From an uncultured Eubacteriales bacterium (GTDB lineage: Bacteria > Bacillota > Clostridia > Oscillospirales > Oscillospiraceae), in assembly GCA_902475855.1 (NCBI GenBank), contig CABSBF010000067.1, positions 1 through 9,624 of the forward strand: a DNA stretch of 9,624 bases. The letters run 5' to 3'. The notes under the pieces are model-generated. The model ran no database searches and had not been told where the DNA came from. It worked only from the letters and a program-made list of their open reading frames with translations. The position numbers and the translations under genes were made by a program. Shown piece by piece: positions 6,758 through 9,624 of the stretch; position 1 is the first letter of the stretch, and each line of letters begins with the position of its first letter.

Positions 6758-6797
6758 GTAAACCAAGGAAGTTTTTACATCTTCGGCATTTTATGGA

Positions 6798-6826
6798 TAT
6801 GAAGTTAAATGAATTTCTGATATACT
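6798..6826 (+). promoter_or_regulatory. Extended -10 promoter of the LarA-like gene
   Basis: TGATATACT (6818-6826) is an extended -10 element (TGn plus TATACT). The region 17-18 bp upstream (tatgaa, 6798-6803) is a poor -35, as is common for extended -10 promoters. Transcription would start near 6833, only a few bases before the ribosome binding site at 6841, which supports the start codon at 6856. Confidence 0.5.
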
Positions 6827-6855
6827 TATAGTTCATGCAGAAAGAGGTAACACGG

Positions 6856-8043
6856 ATGATACGCATTCGCCAGAAATTCGACGACACATGCATCGACGAT
6901 GTCGGTGCTGCGGTACGCCGGCAGTTCAAACGTCCTGAAATCCGTTCCTGTGTTCACGCCGGGGATCGTGTTGCTGTGGGCTGCGGAAGCCGCGGCATCC
7001 ACGCGATGGCCGAAATTGCAAAGGCGACGGTGGACTGTTTGCTGGAGCTTGGAGCAAAGCCCTTTATCGTTCCCGCAATGGGGAGCCACGGCGGTGCTAC
7101 CGCACTGGGACAATGTGAGATTCTCGCTTCTTATGGCATTACGGAGGAGACGATGGGGGTTCCGATTGACGCCTCGATGGAGACGGTTCCACTCGGCGAA
7201 ACCGAGAGCGGCATCCCAATTTTTTTCTCCAAACCGGCCTTTGAGGCCGACTGGGTGCTGCCGATTAACCGTGTCAAGCTGCACACAGATTTTTCGGGCC
7301 CTATTGAAAGCGGCCTCATCAAGATGATGACGATTGGCTTTGGCAAGGAAAAGGGCTGCAATTCCCTGCATCTGCAAGGTACGACTAATTTTGCACGTGT
7401 CATCCCTGAGGCGGGATGTTGTGTGCTGGGCCAGGTGGACATGCGTTTCGGCGTCGCCATTGTGGAAAATGCCTACGATCATACGGCGGCCATTGAGGCC
7501 GTGCGCGGCAGTGAGCTTTTCTCGCGTGAGCCGGAGCTTTTGCAGATATCCAAGCGCTTGTTTCCACGCATCCCGTTTAAAACCTTGGATGTGCTGGTGG
7601 TAGAACGCTTTGGCAAGGACATCAGCGGTGCCGGGATGGATCCGAACATCACGGGACGCAGCAGCGTCGGTCCGGTGGAAAATTTCAACGGTCCGGCCAT
7701 TCAGCGCATTGTGGTCTGCGACCTGACAGAGGCGAGCCACGGCAATGGCGTTGCCGTTAACGTAGCGGATTTTATCACACGCCGTTTTTTCAATAAGCTT
7801 GATCTGAAAGCGACCTATGCCAACGGGCTTGCCTGCTGCAATCCGTCGGCCTGTCAGATTCCGGTCATCATGGAGACAGAGGAGGAGGCGGTGGAGATGG
7901 CCGTAAAGACCTGCCGCTTTATCGACCATGCGCATCCGCGCATCGTCCGGCTGCGCAGCACGCTGAATATGGATGAGTTTGAAATTTCGGAGGCGCTGCT
8001 TGAGGAAGCCCGTGCCCAATCCAACATCGAAATTCTCGGCTGA
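6856..8043 (+). CDS. LarA-like nickel-pincer-dependent racemase/epimerase family (DUF2088)
   Basis: A 395-residue protein of the lactate racemase (LarA) superfamily, whose members invert the C2 centre of 2-hydroxy acids using a nickel pincer nucleotide cofactor. The N-terminal domain has GSRGI (44-48) and MGSHGG (75-80). Aligning by eye with Lactobacillus LarA, His78, His143, Lys156 and His172 fall where LarA has His108, His174, Lys184 (covalent cofactor link) and His200 (nickel ligand), so it may well be active. It departs from true LarA around these residues (MGSHGGAT, KLHTDFSGPIESG), so the substrate is probably not lactate. Start choice: AAAGAGGT (6841-6848) is 7 bases from the ATG at 6856, whereas the in-frame ATG at 6835 has no ribosome binding site and sits at the predicted transcription start. 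No larB, larC or larE cofactor genes are in the window, so they must lie elsewhere if it uses the cofactor. Confidence 0.88.
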   Translation: MIRIRQKFDDTCIDDVGAAVRRQFKRPEIRSCVHAGDRVAVGCGSRGIHAMAEIAKATVDCLLELGAKPFIVPAMGSHGGATALGQCEILASYGITEETMGVPIDASMETVPLGETESGIPIFFSKPAFEADWVLPINRVKLHTDFSGPIESGLIKMMTIGFGKEKGCNSLHLQGTTNFARVIPEAGCCVLGQVDMRFGVAIVENAYDHTAAIEAVRGSELFSREPELLQISKRLFPRIPFKTLDVLVVERFGKDISGAGMDPNITGRSSVGPVENFNGPAIQRIVVCDLTEASHGNGVAVNVADFITRRFFNKLDLKATYANGLACCNPSACQIPVIMETEEEAVEMAVKTCRFIDHAHPRIVRLRSTLNMDEFEISEALLEEARAQSNIEILG

Positions 8044-8057
8044 GCGCAGCGAACAGA

Positions 8058-8092
8058 AAAAGTGCTGTGCAGACGAGCTGCACAGCACTTTT
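8058..8092. terminator. Bidirectional intrinsic terminator between convergent genes
   Basis: AAAAGTGCTGTGCAG (8058-8072) and CTGCACAGCACTTTT (8078-8092) form a perfect 15-bp stem with a 5-base loop. It ends in T4 on the plus strand and T5 on the minus strand. It lies 14 bases after the LarA-like stop and 67 bases beyond the stop of the opposing DapA-like gene, so it can end both transcripts. Confidence 0.88.
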
Positions 8093-8159
8093 CCGGAACC
8101 GCTTGCCACGATTCCCGCTTGGAACAGAAAAGGCTATAGGAGAGAAAACACAAATCTGG

Positions 8160-9065
8160 TTATTTTGTGATGCCGAGCCTCGCGATCATGTCATCCAGCT
8201 TGGCGCGCAGTCCCTCAGAGCAGGGCTGGAGCGGAGTGCTGACCTCACCAGCATCCATGCCGATCTTGCGCATAGCGTACTTGAGGGGAGCAGGATTGAT
8301 TTCGGCAAAGAGAAGATCGAAGAGCGGGAAATATTTCTTCTGGAATGCGATGACAGCCTCAACATCCTTCGCTTTGGCGTCATCAAAGTATTTGGCCCAG
8401 GCCGCAGGAATCAGGTTAGCAGATGCAATAATTGCTGCCTCGGCGCCGAAGAGAATATGGCCGCCGAACATGAGATCCTCGCCGCTCATAACCGTGCACT
8501 TGTCACCGACGCGGTTCACGATGTCCACGCAGTCGGCAAAGGCTACCGAACATTCCTTGATGCCGCAGCAGTTGGGGACATTCTCAACCAGGCGGGCAAA
8601 GGTGGCGGGCTTGATATTGGTGACATTCTTGTAGGGAATATTGTAAACCAGGAAGGGGCTGTTGAAGCCTTCGTCGAATTTCTTAAAGAATTCGTAGATG
8701 CCCTCCTGTGTGGGGTTGACGTAGTAAGGGGTAAGGACCAGCGGGATTGCGGCGCCAGCTTCCTTGAATGCCTTGGCGGCCTCAATTGCCTCACCGATAC
8801 CCGGTTCAAGTACGCCGGCAATGATGGGAATGCGGCCGGCTGCGGCGGCAACCGCGGATTCGATGGCGTGAATGCGCTCCTCCATGGTGAAAGAGACATA
8901 CTCACCCGAACCGCCGAGAACCAGAAGACCCTTGATCCCGTTTTTAATCTGCCAATCGACCAGCGCTTTCATTTTAGCATCGTCAATGACGTTGTTTTCG
9001 TCAAAGGGCGTAACAAGCGCGGTGGTGACGCCGGAAAAGGGCTTGCCGTTAAATAGGAACTTCAT
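8160..9065 (-). CDS. DapA/NanA-superfamily Schiff-base lyase (copy 2)
   Basis: A 301-residue (beta/alpha)8 aldolase-type enzyme, paralogous to the lyase at 2129-3013 but clearly divergent. The Schiff-base Lys170 (GIKE) and Tyr141 (YNIP) are present. The first active-site loop reads GGSGE (51-55). The position that binds the aldehyde-acid carboxylate in true DapA (Arg138) is Lys146 here (YNIPYKN), which argues against dihydrodipicolinate synthase and for another pyruvate-type lyase, hydratase or deaminase. Start choice: a GTG at 9074 is in frame, but it overlaps the ribosome binding site GAGAGGT, which is 7 bases from the ATG at 9065. It is transcribed convergently to the LarA-like gene and divergently from the Lrp-family gene, a common arrangement for a target controlled by its neighbouring regulator. 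Confidence 0.93.
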   Translation of the reverse strand: MKFLFNGKPFSGVTTALVTPFDENNVIDDAKMKALVDWQIKNGIKGLLVLGGSGEYVSFTMEERIHAIESAVAAAAGRIPIIAGVLEPGIGEAIEAAKAFKEAGAAIPLVLTPYYVNPTQEGIYEFFKKFDEGFNSPFLVYNIPYKNVTNIKPATFARLVENVPNCCGIKECSVAFADCVDIVNRVGDKCTVMSGEDLMFGGHILFGAEAAIIASANLIPAAWAKYFDDAKAKDVEAVIAFQKKYFPLFDLLFAEINPAPLKYAMRKIGMDAGEVSTPLQPCSEGLRAKLDDMIARLGITK

Positions 9066-9259
9066 AAATCGCACCTCTCATTAAAAATATTAATTTGTTT
9101 TGCATAAAATGGGCGGATGTGAATTGCTACTTTCTGCGCAAAAGAATAACAAATTATGGAGAAAAAGTAAATTTGAAATTCATGCTTTTTTGTGGGAAAA
9201 AACTTTCAGTGTTTAAGAATTTCGAGAAATTTCAAAAGAGATATTAAGGAGGGACTTCT
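9066..9259. promoter_or_regulatory. Divergent regulatory region between lyase 2 and the Lrp-family gene
   Basis: This is a 194-base AT-rich spacer serving both genes. It contains the word attgctactttct (9123-9135), also found at 1017-1029, an inverted pair TTTGAAAT (9172-9179) / ATTTCAAA (9229-9236), and the palindrome GAAATTTC (9226-9233). A weak promoter candidate for the regulator is TTGTGG (9190-9195), 18 bp, TAAGAA (9214-9219). A weak one for the lyase on the minus strand is TTGTTA, 17 bp, TAGCAA, whose -10 overlaps the shared word. Lrp-type regulators often control themselves from such spacers. These sites are suggestive only. Confidence 0.4.
9123..9135 (+). repeat. 13-bp word shared with 1017-1029, copy 2
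   Basis: This is the second copy of ATTGCTACTTTCT, in the divergent spacer between the second lyase and the regulator. Here it lacks the matching GCAATATT arm present downstream of copy 1, so if it is a binding site only a half-site is conserved. Confidence 0.5.
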
Positions 9260-9624
9260 ATGGATTCCATTGACGAAAAGATTATCCAGATTCTTCAGAA
9301 GGACGGTCGCATCTCTATGCAGAAGCTGGCAAAAGAACTGCCCATGAGCGTCCCTGCCACCTGCGACCGTGTGCGCAAGCTGGAGGATTATGGGGTTATT
9401 GAGGGCTACAGTGCTGTCGTGGACTATACCAAGGTTGGCAAAAGCATTAATGCGTTCATTCTCTGTTCGCTGCGCATAGGGGAGCTGTCCTCGAACATCC
9501 GCTGGGTGCAGCGCACGCCGACAATTGTTTCGGCCTATGTGTGTGCGGGCCGTTATCCGCTGCTGCTTCAGGTTGCCTGCGACGACATGCAGGAGTTTCA
9601 GGAATTGGTCAATACGCTCTACAC
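9260..9624 (+). CDS. Lrp/AsnC-family transcriptional regulator, 3' end outside window
   Basis: The first 121 residues of an Lrp/AsnC-family DNA-binding protein can be read; the gene continues past the right edge, and about 150 residues in total is usual. The N-terminal helix-turn-helix is typical (about residues 4-50: IDEKIIQILQKDGRISMQKL, then a recognition helix in VPATCDRVRKLEDYGVI). A RAM ligand-binding/oligomerisation domain begins near residue 64 and includes CAGRYPLLLQV (96-106). Such proteins respond to amino acids or related small molecules. AAGGAGGG (9246-9253) sits 6 bases from the ATG. Its divergent position beside the second lyase makes it the obvious candidate regulator of the locus. 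Confidence 0.93.
   Translation, partial: MDSIDEKIIQILQKDGRISMQKLAKELPMSVPATCDRVRKLEDYGVIEGYSAVVDYTKVGKSINAFILCSLRIGELSSNIRWVQRTPTIVSAYVCAGRYPLLLQVACDDMQEFQELVNTLY

Noticed and set aside
6826..8109. 427-codon open frame on the minus strand
   Set aside because: It covers the LarA-like gene exactly in antisense and runs through the terminator stem. The sense strand has conserved catalytic residues, so this frame is a shadow.
8067..9056. 329-codon open frame on the plus strand
   Set aside because: It is antisense to the second lyase and begins inside the terminator stem. The minus-strand translation is a textbook DapA-family protein.

Overview
The window looks like chromosomal DNA of an anaerobic Firmicute, most likely a gut Clostridia member of the Oscillospiraceae/Ruminococcaceae type. 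This is inferred from strong AGGAGG-type ribosome binding sites, GC-rich genes set in AT-rich spacers, a clostridial-style IS1182-like transposase remnant and a YkvI-type transporter. No rRNA, tRNA or other species marker is present.

Layout. Positions 1-1114 are decayed or non-coding: a possible leftward gene start at the very edge, a strong stem-loop (85-123), a 14-codon reading frame with an excellent ribosome binding site that stops where transposon-like DNA begins, the C-terminal third of an IS1182-type transposase on the minus strand with an in-frame stop, and a minus-strand fragment resembling a surface-protein repeat. Positions 1115-6683 hold five same-strand genes behind a recognisable promoter and an 8-bp inverted repeat: a D-2-hydroxyacid dehydrogenase (SerA-like), a DapA-superfamily lyase, a YkvI-type membrane transporter, a ProC-type imine reductase and an NhaC-family antiporter. 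A 15-bp stem-loop closes this group. A LarA-like (nickel-pincer racemase family) gene follows under its own extended -10 promoter. A second DapA-superfamily gene converges on it, with a perfect 15-bp stem terminator between them. Finally, an Lrp/AsnC-family regulator is divergent from the second DapA gene and runs off the right edge.

How the genes may work together (inference). The enzymes form a set rather than random neighbours: a pyruvate-type Schiff-base lyase (two divergent copies), a 2-oxoacid/2-hydroxyacid dehydrogenase, a 2-hydroxyacid racemase/epimerase and a cyclic-imine reductase, with two transporters and an amino-acid-type regulator. No lysine, serine or proline biosynthetic partner genes are present, and several family-diagnostic residues are changed. 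This points to a peripheral pathway for an amino acid or hydroxy acid rather than to housekeeping synthesis. The substrate cannot be read from the sequence. A 13-bp word shared by the promoter region of the first gene and the spacer next to the Lrp gene suggests, but does not prove, common control.
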